DNA from: Streptomyces agglomeratus | Lineage (GTDB): Bacteria > Actinomycetota > Actinomycetes > Streptomycetales > Streptomycetaceae | NCBI RefSeq assembly: GCF_001746415.1 | Contig: NZ_MEHJ01000002.1 | Span: 310,001 to 374,000 of the forward strand | Length of the DNA: 64,000 nucleotides | Direction of reading: 5' to 3' | In this document: piece by piece, positions 43,430 to 53,154 of the stretch | Position numbering within the stretch: position 1 is the stretch's first letter | Layout of the letters: each line of letters starts with the position of its first letter | Position numbers and translations under genes: made by a program | Notes under the pieces: model-generated | The model's database searches: none | Told to the model about the DNA's origin: nothing | Seen by the model: the letters and a program-made list of their open reading frames with translations, nothing else

Positions 43430-43963
43430 ATGCAGTGGAAGATCCACGGGGAACGTCCGATCTACGAGAACCCATGGGTGAACCTGTGGCTCACCGATGT
43501 GGAGACGCCAGACGGGCACCGCTGGGAACACCACGTCGTCAAGCTCCGCCACTTGGCCGTGGCCGCCGTGCTCAACGACCGCCAAGAGGTCCTGATGATG
43601 TGGCGCCACCGCTTCATCACGGACGCGTGGGCTTGGGAGCTACCCATGGGCCTGGTGGAAGCGGAGGAGACCCCCGGCGAGGCTGCCGCTCGTGAAGTCC
43701 TCGAAGAAACCGGCTGGCGGCCGGGCCCGATGAAGCCGCTGATCTACGCCGAACCGGCGAACGGCATCACGGACTCCCAGCACCACCTGTTCCGCGCGGA
43801 CGGTGCGACGTACGATGGGCCGCCGACCGAGAAGAACGAGTCGGATCGCGTCGAGTGGATCCCGCTGGAGAACATCCGGGGCATGATCGACCGCCGCGAG
43901 ATCGTCAGCAGCGGCTCCCTGGTCGGCCTCCTCTACGTCCTGATGGACGAAGGGGTTCGCTGA
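43430..43963 (+). CDS. NUDIX hydrolase
   Basis: The 177-residue protein has a complete Nudix box, GLVEAEETPGEAAAREVLEE followed by TGW, and resembles the ADP-ribose/ADP-sugar pyrophosphatase group (IYENPWVNLWLTDVETPDG at the start; WELPMG before the box). ATG 43430 has GAGAGGGG upstream. In Streptomyces such enzymes are often paired with a TPR-containing regulator, as here on the opposite strand. Confidence 0.85.
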   Translation: MQWKIHGERPIYENPWVNLWLTDVETPDGHRWEHHVVKLRHLAVAAVLNDRQEVLMMWRHRFITDAWAWELPMGLVEAEETPGEAAAREVLEETGWRPGPMKPLIYAEPANGITDSQHHLFRADGATYDGPPTEKNESDRVEWIPLENIRGMIDRREIVSSGSLVGLLYVLMDEGVR

Positions 43964-44708
43964 CCCTGCGGGGGAAGCATCGCTCGTAGACGTGCCTCGA
44001 ATGCAACCGCCGCCGGCACCTCGCGATAGGGCGCAAGCTGCTCGTAGAACTCGCGAAGGTGCCCGGCCACCCGCACGGACGACACCGCTGCGGCAGGCAC
44101 CAGGGCCTCTATCGCCGTGTGGCACGCCTGGTCGAGCTTGCCCCGTTGGAGCTGCGTGCGGGCCAACCAGAAGGCATGGAACGCCCGGCCGCGCTGGTTC
44201 GCAGGATCCTCCCGCGCCAGCGCATCCGCGATCAGCGGTTCGGCAATCGCAGCTTCCCCAAGACGGCCGTGCGCAATGCCGGTGTCCACGATGAGCTTCG
44301 GCTCATCGAAGTACGTCACCCATGCCGGGTCCGGGTCGCCCTCGCGGATGCGTTCGAAATGACTGTGAGCCTCGGAGATCGCGTTATGCGTCGCCTTCCG
44401 GTCCCCCAAGGTCGCGTGGGCGAAGGCTTCGCGCATGGCCAGCATCGCCCGTACTCTCGGCGTCGCCCCGCTGGCGGCACGGGCCTGGTCCTGGGCAGCA
44501 GACACCAATGCAAGCGCGTCCGCCGGCTTGTCCTGGTAGGTCGCTTGCAGGCTCATGCAGGCCAGCACGTTGGCCATGAACGGATGGTCGTCAGTCTCTC
44601 TGGCCAGTTGCAGAGCCTCCGAGAAGTAGGCGCGGGCCTGCTGGTACTGCCGGGCGTCGAAGTACGTCCAACCCGTCAGCCGCGCCAGCTCTGCCGCGAT
44701 GCCGTAAA
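43933..44708 (-). pseudogene. TPR-containing regulator, 5' part removed by IS3
   Basis: The minus strand reads AAELARLTGWTYFDARQYQQ, ARAYFSEALQLARETDDHPF, MANVLACMSLQATYQDKPAD and VSAAQDQARAASG, a series of tetratricopeptide-like helices, to a stop at 43933. Upstream it is cut at 44708 by IS3 copy 2, and no matching 5' part is found beyond 46070. The intact family usually carries an N-terminal XRE-type HTH. It converges on the NUDIX gene with a 31-base overlap. An internal ATG at 44577 remains open, but the product would lack the DNA-binding domain. Confidence 0.8.
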
Positions 44709-44723
44709 GGGGCCTCCCCCTGA

Positions 44724-45125
44724 GTGGTGGACACGCTGATACTGGATCTGCTCGATCCGGAGGAAGCGAGAAGACCGCCGATGGCGATGAAGGACTATTC
44801 GGACGAGTTCAAGGCCGATGCCGTGGCCCTGTACGAGTCCACACCCGGGGCGATCTACAAGAGCATCGCCGCTGACCTGGGCGTCAACCGGGCGACCCTG
44901 CGTGAGTGGGTACTGCGGGACCGCGAACGCCGTGGCATCACCGCCGCGGCTGCGAAGCCGGGCGCCCAGCCTCGGGAGGCGGTGCCGTCCGCTGATCCGA
45001 ACGAGCGGGTGCGGCAGTTGGAGGCCCGGGTGGCCGAGCTCGAGGCAAGTGAGCGCAAGCTCGCCACCGAGCGGGACATCCTCCGCAAGGCGGCCAAGTA
45101 TTTCGCCGGAGAGACGAACTGGTGA
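44724..45125 (+). CDS. IS3 orfA
   Basis: The 133-residue protein has a helix-turn-helix (MKDYSDEFKADAVALYESTP, LGVNRATLREWVLRDRERRG) followed by a leucine-zipper coiled coil (VRQLEARVAELEASERKLAT, ERDILRKAAKYFAGE). It binds the element ends and dimerises with the OrfAB transposase. The start is GTG; its stop overlaps the start of orfB. Confidence 0.9.
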   Translation: MVDTLILDLLDPEEARRPPMAMKDYSDEFKADAVALYESTPGAIYKSIAADLGVNRATLREWVLRDRERRGITAAAAKPGAQPREAVPSADPNERVRQLEARVAELEASERKLATERDILRKAAKYFAGETNW

Positions 45126-46018
45126 TGAGCCGCTTCCAGTTCGTTGACGACCATCGCAACACCTACGAGGTGAAGCGGCTCTGCCAGGTCCTGGACGTGA
45201 ACCGGTCCAGCTACTACAAATGGCTCGCCGGCGCCGAGGCCCGGGCCACCCGGCAGCGGGAGGACCGGGTCCTGGCCGAGGAGATCCGCGAGGTCCACGG
45301 CGCATCCGGCGGCGCCTACGGCTCCCCGCGCGTGACCGCCGAGCTCCGCGAGAAAGGACGGCGGGTCAACGAAAAGCGGATCGCCCGGATCATGCGGACG
45401 TTCTCCATCACCGGCATCCGCCTGCGCAGACGCGTGCGCACCACCGTCCCGGACCCGGCCACCTCACCGGTCCCGGACCTGTTCCAGCGGGACTTCACCG
45501 CCACCGAACCCGGCCTGAAATACATGGGCGACATCACCTATCTCCCCCTGAAAAACGGGGAGTTCCTCTATCTCGCGACCGTGCTGGACTGCTTCAGCCG
45601 CAAGGTCGTCGGCTGGTCCATCGCCGACCACATGCGCACCGGCCTGGTCGCCGACGCACTGCGGATGGCGGCCTCGACCCGAGGCGGCCTGGACGGTGCC
45701 GTGTTCCACTCCGACCACGGGGCCCAAGACGGCTCCCGGGCCTTCGCCGGCCTCTGCGACCAGTTCGGAGTGACCCGATCGATGGGCGCGGTCGGCACCA
45801 GCGCCGACAACGCGGCCTGCGAAAGCTTCCACGCCTCCCTGAAACGCGAGACCCTCCAGGGCACCCACGACTACGGTGACGCCGACACCTGCCGCAGAAC
45901 CGTCTTCGCCTGGCTGACCCGCTACAACACCCGCCGCCGGCACTCCGCCAACGGCCACCTCAGCCCCAACGAATACGAACGCCGACACCACACCGCTAAA
46001 CTCACGCTCGCCGCGTGA
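45122..46018 (+). CDS. IS3 orfB, DDE transposase
   Basis: The 298-residue catalytic subunit has D (KYMGDITYL), D (VFHSDHGAQ) and E (NAACESFHASLKRE) of the retroviral-integrase-like core. It differs from the copy at 12063 by D for R in YGDADTCRR. GTG 45122 overlaps the orfA stop; IS3 elements normally make an OrfAB fusion by -1 frameshifting in the overlap. Confidence 0.95.
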   Translation: MMSRFQFVDDHRNTYEVKRLCQVLDVNRSSYYKWLAGAEARATRQREDRVLAEEIREVHGASGGAYGSPRVTAELREKGRRVNEKRIARIMRTFSITGIRLRRRVRTTVPDPATSPVPDLFQRDFTATEPGLKYMGDITYLPLKNGEFLYLATVLDCFSRKVVGWSIADHMRTGLVADALRMAASTRGGLDGAVFHSDHGAQDGSRAFAGLCDQFGVTRSMGAVGTSADNAACESFHASLKRETLQGTHDYGDADTCRRTVFAWLTRYNTRRRHSANGHLSPNEYERRHHTAKLTLAA

Positions 46019-46132
46019 TCAATAACCGCGTGCCCACCTTCACGGGGGAAGGCCCGTACGAGCGTGTCATCACCTATCACCCAGACTGCGCCTTGCCCCG
46101 CGGCCTTAACCGAACTCCTCGCTACTGAACCA

Positions 46133-46289
46133 GGGCTGATTCAAAGTCCTGGTGATCATGTGGGTGTGCAGGTCAGGCGGCCGTGGTCGCGGGGCCGTGC
46201 CGGACGTAACGAAGCTCCGGTTGTCCGGGATGACCTTCCCAAGTCGCCCTGAACCACCGGAGCTTCGATATGCCGTCAGTCTGGCCAAG
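46133..46289 (+). mobile_element. ISAs1-family end fragment
   Basis: GGGCTGATTCAAAGTCCTG at 46133 begins a stretch that matches, in inverted orientation, the right end of the ISAs1 element at 48591 inwards, through the gene start (ATGCCGTCAGTCTG near 46270). It then stops. So only one end and the first codons of a second ISAs1 copy remain, facing the intact-length element. Confidence 0.75.
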
Positions 46290-46400
46290 ATCGCATCGAG
46301 ATTGTGCGCGTGCGACGCGTACTGGCCTCGGCACCGCATCTCTGCAGTCAGCGATCGGCCGCGGTGGCCGTACGGCATTTCGAGGGGCTCACCCGTGCGT

Positions 46401-47015
46401 TCAGCAGGGCAGGGTGGTCTTGCCCGCCGCACCGGTGGCTCCGGTGGTGCCGTCCGCGGTGAGCGTGGCGGGGGTGCCGTTGCCGCCGTTCTTGCCCGGG
46501 CACACGCGGCTGGCGGCGCCGCCAGCGCCACCCGTACCGCCCTTGAAGCCGCCGCCGACCTTGGAGGCGCCTCCGTTGCCGCCCTTGCCGCCGGCGATGC
46601 CCGCACCGGCGTTGCCCGCGCCGCCCACGCCGCCCAAGCCACCCTTGCCGCCGAGAGCGGCAGCGCCGCCCGCGCCCCCGTTCCCGCCGTTGCCGTTGGC
46701 GCCGCCGGCGCCGCCCGCGCCGCCGCCCCCGCCGACGCTCGCCGTGCCGGTGGCGTTGCCGCCCGCTCCTCCGTTGCCGCCGTTGCCGTTGGCACCCGCG
46801 GCGCCGCCGGTGCCGCCCAGGCCGCCGAGCCCGCCGAGGAGTCCGACGCCGTTGGCACCATTGGCACCCGGAGCGCCGAGAACACCGAGGGCGGCCCGGG
46901 CGCCGACCGAACCCGATTGCGCGGAAGCGAGAGCGGGGGTCGCGGTGAGTCCCGCTACGGCGATCGAGGCGATGAGGAAGGTCCGGGCAGTGGCCGTGGT
47001 GCGCAGGAAGCGCAT
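46401..47015 (-). CDS. PGRS-like glycine-rich secreted protein
   Basis: The 204-residue protein has a Sec signal peptide (MRFLRTTATARTFLIASIAV, cleavage near ALA-SA). About 120 residues of GGxGG and NGGxGG repeats follow (GGTGGAAGANGNGGNGGAGG), then a tail with two cysteines, RVCPGKNGGNG and KTTLPC. AAGGACG precedes ATG 47015. The repeat resembles the PGRS domain of mycobacterial PE_PGRS proteins, but there is no PE domain. It is probably an extracellular or wall-associated protein. Gly-rich repeats can arise by drift, so homology to PE_PGRS is not claimed. Confidence 0.75.
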   Translation of the reverse strand: MRFLRTTATARTFLIASIAVAGLTATPALASAQSGSVGARAALGVLGAPGANGANGVGLLGGLGGLGGTGGAAGANGNGGNGGAGGNATGTASVGGGGGAGGAGGANGNGGNGGAGGAAALGGKGGLGGVGGAGNAGAGIAGGKGGNGGASKVGGGFKGGTGGAGGAASRVCPGKNGGNGTPATLTADGTTGATGAAGKTTLPC

Positions 47016-47268
47016 GAGATACGTCCTTCGGTTTGTGCGGAGGGAGAGATTCCCCTACCGACACTCATCAACGTAGAGAGGTGGGAGGCATTCCACATCC
47101 CGAAGGTTGATCAAATGTCTTTAAGTAGAGCGAATCATCAAACTTTGGCTGTAAACTGACAGGTTTGAATCTGTCACAGCTGACGCAGCGCCCTGCTTTT
47201 CGCGCTTTCGTCACCTGCAGCAGTCCGTGAACCGGGCGGCGTGAGTCCGCAGTGACACAGAGAGGCCG

Positions 47269-48591
47269 GGGCTGAGTCAAAGTCCTGCTGTGTAAAGGGT
47301 GTTGCTGTTCAGGGCAGTCCGATGAGGTCGAGTGGGCGGGTGTGGGGCTTGTAGGAGAGGTGGCGGAGGCCGGCGGCGATGCTGCGGTGGTCTGCGGTGC
47401 GCAGGGTGCTGATCGTGAAATTGCGCAGGGTGGCCATGTTGGCTGGGCCGTGACCGGTGCGGATCTTCGAGGCGTCTTCGGTGAAGGTGGTGTCCCGGAC
47501 GTGATGCACGGCCTCGATTTCCCACTGTGAGCGAGCGAGTTGAGCGATGAGCTGCGGGGATGCGGTGGTGGAGGGCAGGTCGGTGATCACGTAGACCGTC
47601 TTGCGGGTGACCTTCCCGGTCTTCACGCAGGCGCGGTGGCGCACGATCTTCGCGGCCTGTGTGGCGTGCGGGAAGTCCAGGCCCAGGCCGGTGACGGTCA
47701 GCGCACGGACCGAGCGGGTCTCCCGGCGGCCGTGACCTCTCCCGCGGTCGTAGCGGCGTGCGGTGACCTGCTTCCACGGCAGCGCGCGCACGGCCGCGTG
47801 CAGGGTGGGCTGGTTGCGCTTGACGACCAGCAGGTAGTGCGCCTTCTTGGTCTCCACCAGCCACTTCGCGTGCTTCCGGCAGGTATGCAGGGCATCGGCG
47901 GTCACCGTGACACCGGTGAGGTCGAACGGGGCCAGCAGTGGCGTGAAGCCGGTGACCTCCGTGGTCCTGTCCGGCACCCGCAGCTGGGCCACGACGTATC
48001 CGCCGGGCAGGACCGCGGACAGCAGATGAGCTGCCGCGGTGGTATCGGTGCGCGAGCCCCGGGCGCTCTTGCCGTCCACCGCCAGACTCTTGGCGCCCGC
48101 GGGATCACGGCCGAGCAGGTCGGCCAGGCCGCCGGGCACACCAGCGTCAGCACCCGGCGGATCGTGGAGGCGGCAGGGGCCCGGCGCACGCCGAGCGGCC
48201 CGAGCGCCCGCGCACCCAGCCGGGCCAGGGCGTCCTGCGGCGCGCTCGCCGCCCACTGCCCGACAGCCGCATAGGAACGGGCACCGGACAGAACCGCACA
48301 GCAGGCTGTGAGCAGCACCGATACCAGCGAATGCCGCCGGCCCCGCCGGCCACGCGGATCGACCAGCATCGCCAACCGGCCTGCCACCGAGGGCAGAGCA
48401 CGCTGTTCGGCGGTGGGCGACTTGACCAGACAGACCGTGGCAGACTGACGGCACATCGAAGCTCCGGTGGTTCAGGGCGACTTGGGAAGGTCATCCCGGA
48501 CAACCGGAGCTTCGTTGCGTCCGACACGGCCTCACCACCACGGCCGCCTGACCTGCACAACCACGTGATCACCAAGACTTTGAATCAGCCC
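47269..48591 (-). mobile_element. ISAs1-family insertion sequence
   Basis: Terminal inverted repeats GGGCTGAGTCAAAGTCCTG (47269-47287) and the complement of GGGCTGATTCAAAGTCTTG (48573-48591) match at 17 of 19 positions and enclose one transposase gene. The length is 1.32 kb. A conserved hairpin pair GAAGCTCCGG...CCGGAGCTTC lies just upstream of the gene. Confidence 0.8.
47309..48456 (-). pseudogene. ISAs1-family transposase, frameshifted
   Basis: The N-terminus (RGRRGRRHSLVSVLLTACCA, SYAAVGQWAASAPQDALARL, APAASTIRRVLTLVCPAA) is in the frame of ATG 48456. Near 48130 the frame changes, and the rest (GGLADLLGRDPAGAKSLAVD, GKSARGSRTDTTAAAHLLSA, LTGVTVTADALHTCRKHAKW, WEIEAVHHVRDTTFTEDASK) continues in another frame to 47309. 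The DDE residues lie in AVDGK, TADALH and EIEAVHH. One indel inactivates it, unless recoded. Confidence 0.8.
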
Positions 48592-48845
48592 TGGCTACTG
48601 AACCGAACTTGCTACGGCCGTCAGCTCACAGCGCGGCCGGCAAGCCGACGAGGTGCTCACCGCGGCCCTGACCGCCCGGGGCGCGCCGGGGATACGGGCG
48701 TGGGGCTTGCTCCGTTATCCCGTGGTCCCCCAAATCCCGACCCGATTGCCCGTCCCCGGCCAAAGTGGCCACGCCACATACCGCTCGGCGGCCTGGACGG
48801 CGGGCTCGGCGAGCCAATCGGCGATACGAACGCTGAGGAAAGTGC

Positions 48846-49307
48846 TTGAGCCGCCCGCCACAGCCCGCCGCGCGGCAACTGATGCACGTGGCCGTGGACA
48901 GCCACACGATGCCGCATCGGGCGTACGCCGAGCGGTTGATCCGTCACTGCGATAACTGCGCGGCTCGGGAACCGCGGCTGATTACGGTCTACCCTCACCG
49001 CATGGTCTTGAGTCGTGCCCACACGTTTCCAGCAGCTGGCGGAGCACTGCTGGCAGGCCCCACGGTGGGCTTCCTGTGCGAGCAGACTGCCGTAACCAGG
49101 TGTGCCGAAGCGGAAGTGGACACGTTGACGGTACTGCGCTTCTTCGGCCGATATGACTCCAAGGCCGTGCTAAAGGCAGCCCGGTGGTGTAAGGACCACG
49201 TGGACGGACATGACATTGAGGTGACCTCTGCCTGGTTCCGGCACATCGACGAAGAAGTCGAGGACGGACTCAACTACGAAATCAGATTCGTCGTCGAGAC
49301 GATTTGA
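48846..49307 (+). CDS. Hypothetical protein
   Basis: This frame encodes up to 153 residues. The C-terminal half looks like real protein (AEVDTLTVLRFFGRYDSKAV, ARWCKDHVDGHDIEVTSAWF, DEEVEDGLNYEIRFVVETI), rich in charged residues and acidic at the end. The start is uncertain; 48846 or the ATG at 48882 are candidates, neither with a clear ribosome-binding site. I do not recognise the family. Confidence 0.5.
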   Translation: MSRPPQPAARQLMHVAVDSHTMPHRAYAERLIRHCDNCAAREPRLITVYPHRMVLSRAHTFPAAGGALLAGPTVGFLCEQTAVTRCAEAEVDTLTVLRFFGRYDSKAVLKAARWCKDHVDGHDIEVTSAWFRHIDEEVEDGLNYEIRFVVETI

Positions 49308-50562
49308 GGAAGCGCCGAAGCGAATACCTCCGCTCGGCGGACGGTGGAGCGGTTCCTGAGTCGTCGGATCCACTTCCCCCGCCCGCCTCTGAGCCCGGCG
49401 GGACACGAGCGGCCGGACGCCAGCATCCTTGAGAGGCCGACCCGCCATTCTGGGCCTGCGAACCTGCATCCCTCTAGAGCTTGCCGCCTCGAACCCTACG
49501 AGACGAATGGCCAGCGCTCCCCCGGCGTGCACTCCCGATGTCACGGTCGCGGTAATCGGATCAGCAGCGGGCCTGAACGCTGCCACTATCGGCTCACCAC
49601 GCCGACCCAACTCCCGCACTTGGCCGTCGCGTTCCCGGCGTCACACAGGCGCCCCCCCCTGTGCTGATCGGGCACTAACGCGCGGGGTGATGGGGCCGTC
49701 GTTCGTCTCCGCCATCGCCCTCCCTTTAGCGCTCGCTCCTCGCCGTCCTGGCCGCGATCGTCACCCCGACCTGCAAGCTGCCGCCGGCCCGGATCGGGCT
49801 GCGAGGCGCTCTACGACGGCTTCTGCGTCGGTGGCCTGCGCCCTCAGCTGGTTTGGCGGGGGGCCAGTGATGCATCCTTCAGCCAGTCGACATACCACCT
49901 CGGCTCCTAGGCAAAACGGTCCAGCAGCCGGTGATTGCGCTTTGCTTCGTTCGCTTCTCACAGCAGCGTTTGCCTGCTCGTGGGGCAGCATCTGTGCATT
50001 TGGAAAATGCTCACAAGCAGTAGCAGAGTGGCTTGGTCTGAGCACGCCGGGCAGGCGGCGAGAAGAACGTGGCACTCGGGCCCATCGTGGTGAATGTGAT
50101 GGCCTCGCTGGCCCGGGCGTCCCTTCAATCTGGTGATCGGGGTACTGCCGGGCCGAACTCAGCCCCCGTCAGGCCCGGCAGCGCATAGCCCGAACCGGGG
50201 GCGAGGGGACCCGGGCCACATCGTGCAAGGTACGTCAGCGTCAGGTGCGATCCAGTCACCCCGCGCCTGTCCCCATCCCTCTTCACCCCACCGGGTGGGT
50301 GGTGCGAAAGTTCATCGGCGCCGTTGAGTCCCGGCGAAGCGAGCCATGGACGTAACTCCACGGTCCCGACAATCGTGTTCCCACGCCCGAACCCCTAAAG
50401 CATCACGCCGACGTTGCCTCAGCCCTTGGTGTGTGCTGTCCAGTGCAGCCTCGCTGCCGGATCCCATGGGCGCAACTGGAGTCGGTGACACTGGACGAAG
50501 CGCTCGTAGGGACCGTCCGGTTGAGTCGGCTTCTGCCGCCAGGCGGCTTCGCCTACGTCGCG
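49308..50562. other. Gene-poor stretch
   Basis: No gene is supported in 1.25 kb. Frames open on both strands but carry no recognisable motif or ribosome-binding site. Confidence 0.4.
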
Positions 50563-51129
50563 TCACTTTCCGTCGACGATGTAGTAATCGTTCTTGATGT
50601 ACTCCAGGGTGTAACTGCCGAGGTCACTCTCGGAGAACGTAGCGGAGGCCCTGACCGCCTCGAGCGGCATCTCAATCTTGTCGAGGGTGCGCACAGCAAT
50701 GCCCTCCGGATCGACTGTCGCGGTTTGCAAGGCCTTCTTCTGCGCGGGTGAGATCATCTGGAACACAACGACGTACGTCGACGTGCACGGACCGAATCCC
50801 TCCTCCTGCGCCTTCTTCGCGCCCGGCCCGGCCACTTCGCATACCGTGTCAATGTCCTCACGGCCAAGGGCGTGGAGGTAGTGCTCGTACCGCTGGATCG
50901 CGCGCGCCTTCGTCCGAGGAGCAGGCTGGTCACCGGTCGGGGTGGTAGACGGCTTCTCGGTCCCAGTTGACGCCGGCGGCGTGACCGACGGCTCTGTTGC
51001 CAACATAGGCGAGGACGGCCGCGAGGGCTTCGCGGCCCCGTCCTCCTTTGATGTCTCCGGACTGCATGCGCACGCCACCAGCGCCACACAGGCCGAGATC
51101 GCCACGCTCGCGATCGTTCGCGTTCTCAT
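50563..51129 (-). CDS. Putative lipoprotein
   Basis: The 188-residue protein has a lipoprotein signal (MRTRTIASVAISACVALVAC with lipobox L-V-A-C20), a low-complexity Pro/Ser/Thr linker (about residues 30-75) and a C-terminal domain (ARAIQRYEHYLHALGREDID, EVAGPGAKKAQEEGFGPCTS, SDLGSYTLEYIKNDYYIVDG). The domain layout resembles small extracellular proteins of the NTF2/DUF4878 type, in which a YxxYxxAL helix is followed by a curved sheet; that is only a resemblance. GGGGGA precedes ATG 51129. Anchored to the outer face of the membrane. Confidence 0.75.
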   Translation of the reverse strand: MRTRTIASVAISACVALVACACSPETSKEDGAAKPSRPSSPMLATEPSVTPPASTGTEKPSTTPTGDQPAPRTKARAIQRYEHYLHALGREDIDTVCEVAGPGAKKAQEEGFGPCTSTYVVVFQMISPAQKKALQTATVDPEGIAVRTLDKIEMPLEAVRASATFSESDLGSYTLEYIKNDYYIVDGK

Positions 51130-51640
51130 CTGGTCCCCCATCAGCCGACTACACAGCAAGAGGTCACGCAGGAGCCGGCGTAATGGTTCCCGAGCCGGTC
51201 CAGCGGTCGTTACCTGCTGCCGCGCTCGGCAACCCACCGGTGTCAGCAGCACTCCTGGCAGCGGGGAGACCGGCGCCCCCGTTGCCGCCCGGGGACCAGG
51301 AGGTCTTCGGGCACCCGCGGCGCCGCTGTTGCCGCGCAGGTTCACTGCAATCCTTGAGCCAGGAACCCGACAGCTGGCGCCCTCCGGCATACCGGGAATT
51401 CATACCAAAAGTCTCGGTGCTCTCGTCAGACGGGCGAAGAACGTCGACAAGGTACAGAGCCGTTACCGTCCGCAGCGGCAGGTACTCGCACTTCCTATCC
51501 ACGACCACACCGTCGGAGCTCCGGTGCGGTGCAAGACGTCCAGTGCCCAGTTCAGTCCGTGCTGGTGTCGTTGCCGAGCAAGCCGGACAGCAGCTCGAAG
51601 ATCCGAGGTTGATGATGGCGGCGAGGCTGGCACGGTCGCC
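51130..51640. other. Intergenic stretch
   Basis: About 500 bases with no supported gene. The 655-codon frame that runs through here on the plus strand (50942-52909) lies antisense to several real genes and is not a gene. Confidence 0.4.
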
Positions 51641-51892
51641 TCAGCCGGCGGGGTTTGTGCCGCGCAGGATGGTGAGGATCTCGGTCAGCATTTCGCCTTG
51701 CTGAGTCAGCATCTCGCTGTGCCGGCCCAGCAGAGCGCTCTGGTCATCCTGGACGCGGGAGAGCTTCGCCAGCATTTGGGTGCGGGACTGCTCGACCTGT
51801 TGACGCTGTCGTACGGCCAGCGCTTCTATGCGGTCCAGGACGTCCTGGGCGTCTGCAAGGCCGGGGCTCTCGTCGGTCGAGTCTTCAGACAC
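51641..51892 (-). CDS. Small coiled-coil protein
   Basis: The 83-residue protein starts at GTG 51892 with CGGAG upstream. After a short acidic N-terminus (SEDSTDESPGLADAQDVLDR) the rest is a continuous amphipathic helix with heptads (VRQRQQVEQSRTQMLAKLSR, HSEMLTQQGEMLTEILTILR), so it probably forms a coiled-coil oligomer. No further domain. Function unknown. Confidence 0.6.
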   Translation of the reverse strand: MSEDSTDESPGLADAQDVLDRIEALAVRQRQQVEQSRTQMLAKLSRVQDDQSALLGRHSEMLTQQGEMLTEILTILRGTNPAG

Positions 51893-52252
51893 CAGAGCTC
51901 CGTTAGGTGGGGCAAGGGCGTGTACGGCTCGTCGATTGTCGCAGGGGCGGGGGCGCAGCGGCGGCAGCGCCGGTGCCGGGTCTTGACCTGCGTACGGGGC
52001 GGAGAAGCCGGGAGGATCGCGCCGGATCCACCGCCGCTACCGCTGGGTGCCGCGGGTGAGTGTCGGTGTGTCGTCCGTCGTGGACACCGGTGCCGGTATC
52101 GTGATCTTCGGGTTCGATTGGCTCGTAATAAGGCGTGGACCATGCGGGCCGAGTCCTCGAGCGAAGCCCCCTTGGCCCGTCACCTCGTTGCTGCTCCGCC
52201 GCCGCGCGGTCGCCGTGCCCGCGCCCCGCGTGACCGGTGTTCGCCCCGCCTG
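51893..52252. other. Intergenic stretch
   Basis: About 360 bases between two minus-strand genes. No supported gene or RNA. Confidence 0.4.
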
Positions 52253-52525
52253 CTACTTCGCAGGTGCCACCATCTTCGCGCTCTTGCCCACTACCTTGCC
52301 CGCCGCCGGGACTCCCTTCTTCACTGTCTTACTCCCCACGTCTCCGGCGAGGTTGGAGGCACGCTGGGCGGCACCGTCCACCCTGTTGCCCAGGTCTTCC
52401 CCGCCCAAGGCGGCCACGCCGCCCAGATTTGGGGTCTTCGGCCCGTCAGCAGCTTGAGCGGCGCTGACGGATCCCAGCGTCAAGGCAGCAGCAGCCATGG
52501 CGGCTGCCGTAATGGTTCGGCGCAT
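52253..52525 (-). CDS. Small secreted protein
   Basis: The 90-residue protein has a Sec signal peptide (MRRTITAAAMAAAALTLGSV, cleavage after AQA) and a mature part GPKTPNLGGVAALGGEDLGN followed by an Ala/Lys/Val-rich helix-forming tail (GVPAAGKVVGKSAKMVAPAK) with no cysteine. GAGGGAG precedes ATG 52525. Exported; function unknown. Confidence 0.75.
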   Translation of the reverse strand: MRRTITAAAMAAAALTLGSVSAAQAADGPKTPNLGGVAALGGEDLGNRVDGAAQRASNLAGDVGSKTVKKGVPAAGKVVGKSAKMVAPAK

Positions 52526-53154
52526 TGCGACTCCCTCACAGATACGAGTGGACTTCTCCGACTTGAACGACCGAATGTCTTCCAGGACACGCCGGCACAG
52601 GCCAACGCAACAGCAGCGCCGTCCCGTAGCGACGCTGCTGTGCACCGTGTCTCGCTGGCCTACGGCCCCGCGTTTCGTACGCCAACCTCCCGGAGCTACT
52701 TCGGCTGCAATAGCCCGGTCGTGGCCCGCATGCACGACCGCGTCGTAGCCGTCGGCTGCAATCGGTACAAGTCCTCGGCGAACAAGGATGTCATCGGCTC
52801 TTCCGACGTCGTCTCATACGATGCATGGCAGCGTCGTTGCAGGTGCTCCGGTTTCATGCAACCCCCGGGCAAGACCACTTGGAACTGCTTCAGAGTCCCG
52901 AAGAGCTGATCTATGCATGACTGTGCCCCCTCATGGCTCCGGCCGTCAGAGGGGCTTTTCCCGGGGGTGGGAGTGATGGCCCACTGTGGGGCGAGAGGGC
53001 AGACATCCACACGAGCCTGGAGGGAGCCGCGCGAAAACGGTGCTGTCCCCGCTGTTGACACTGAGGGCAGGGACCAGCCGGGAGCGGCGCAATGGCAACG
53101 ACTCGAACTGGGGCGGTGGTGGCCTGGGAGCCCTACTTGTAGCGGCCACCGTGC
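52526..53154. other. Gene-poor stretch
   Basis: No gene is supported in about 630 bases. Open frames are antisense or featureless. Confidence 0.4.

Larger units (their letters stand above)
44709..46070 (+). mobile_element. IS3-family element, copy 2 (intact)
   Basis: These 1362 bases match 11651-13011 with only a handful of substitutions and one extra base. Both open frames are complete. It interrupts the TPR-containing gene at 44708. Target duplication is not evident. This is probably the source copy, or sister to it, and likely still active. Confidence 0.9.

Noticed and set aside
46133..48591. Composite transposon formed by two ISAs1 copies around the PGRS-like gene
   Set aside because: The left copy is only a 157-base end fragment and I see no target duplication, so a functional composite is not supported.
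51299..51312. Possible protospacer for the third CRISPR spacer (shared GGAGGTCTTCG)
   Set aside because: Only 11 bases match and the flanks do not continue; expected by chance in a window of this size.
50942..52909. 655-codon open frame on the plus strand
   Set aside because: It runs antisense through the lipoprotein, coiled-coil and secreted-protein genes, has no domain and an Arg/Ala/Pro-rich composition typical of shadow frames in GC-rich DNA.
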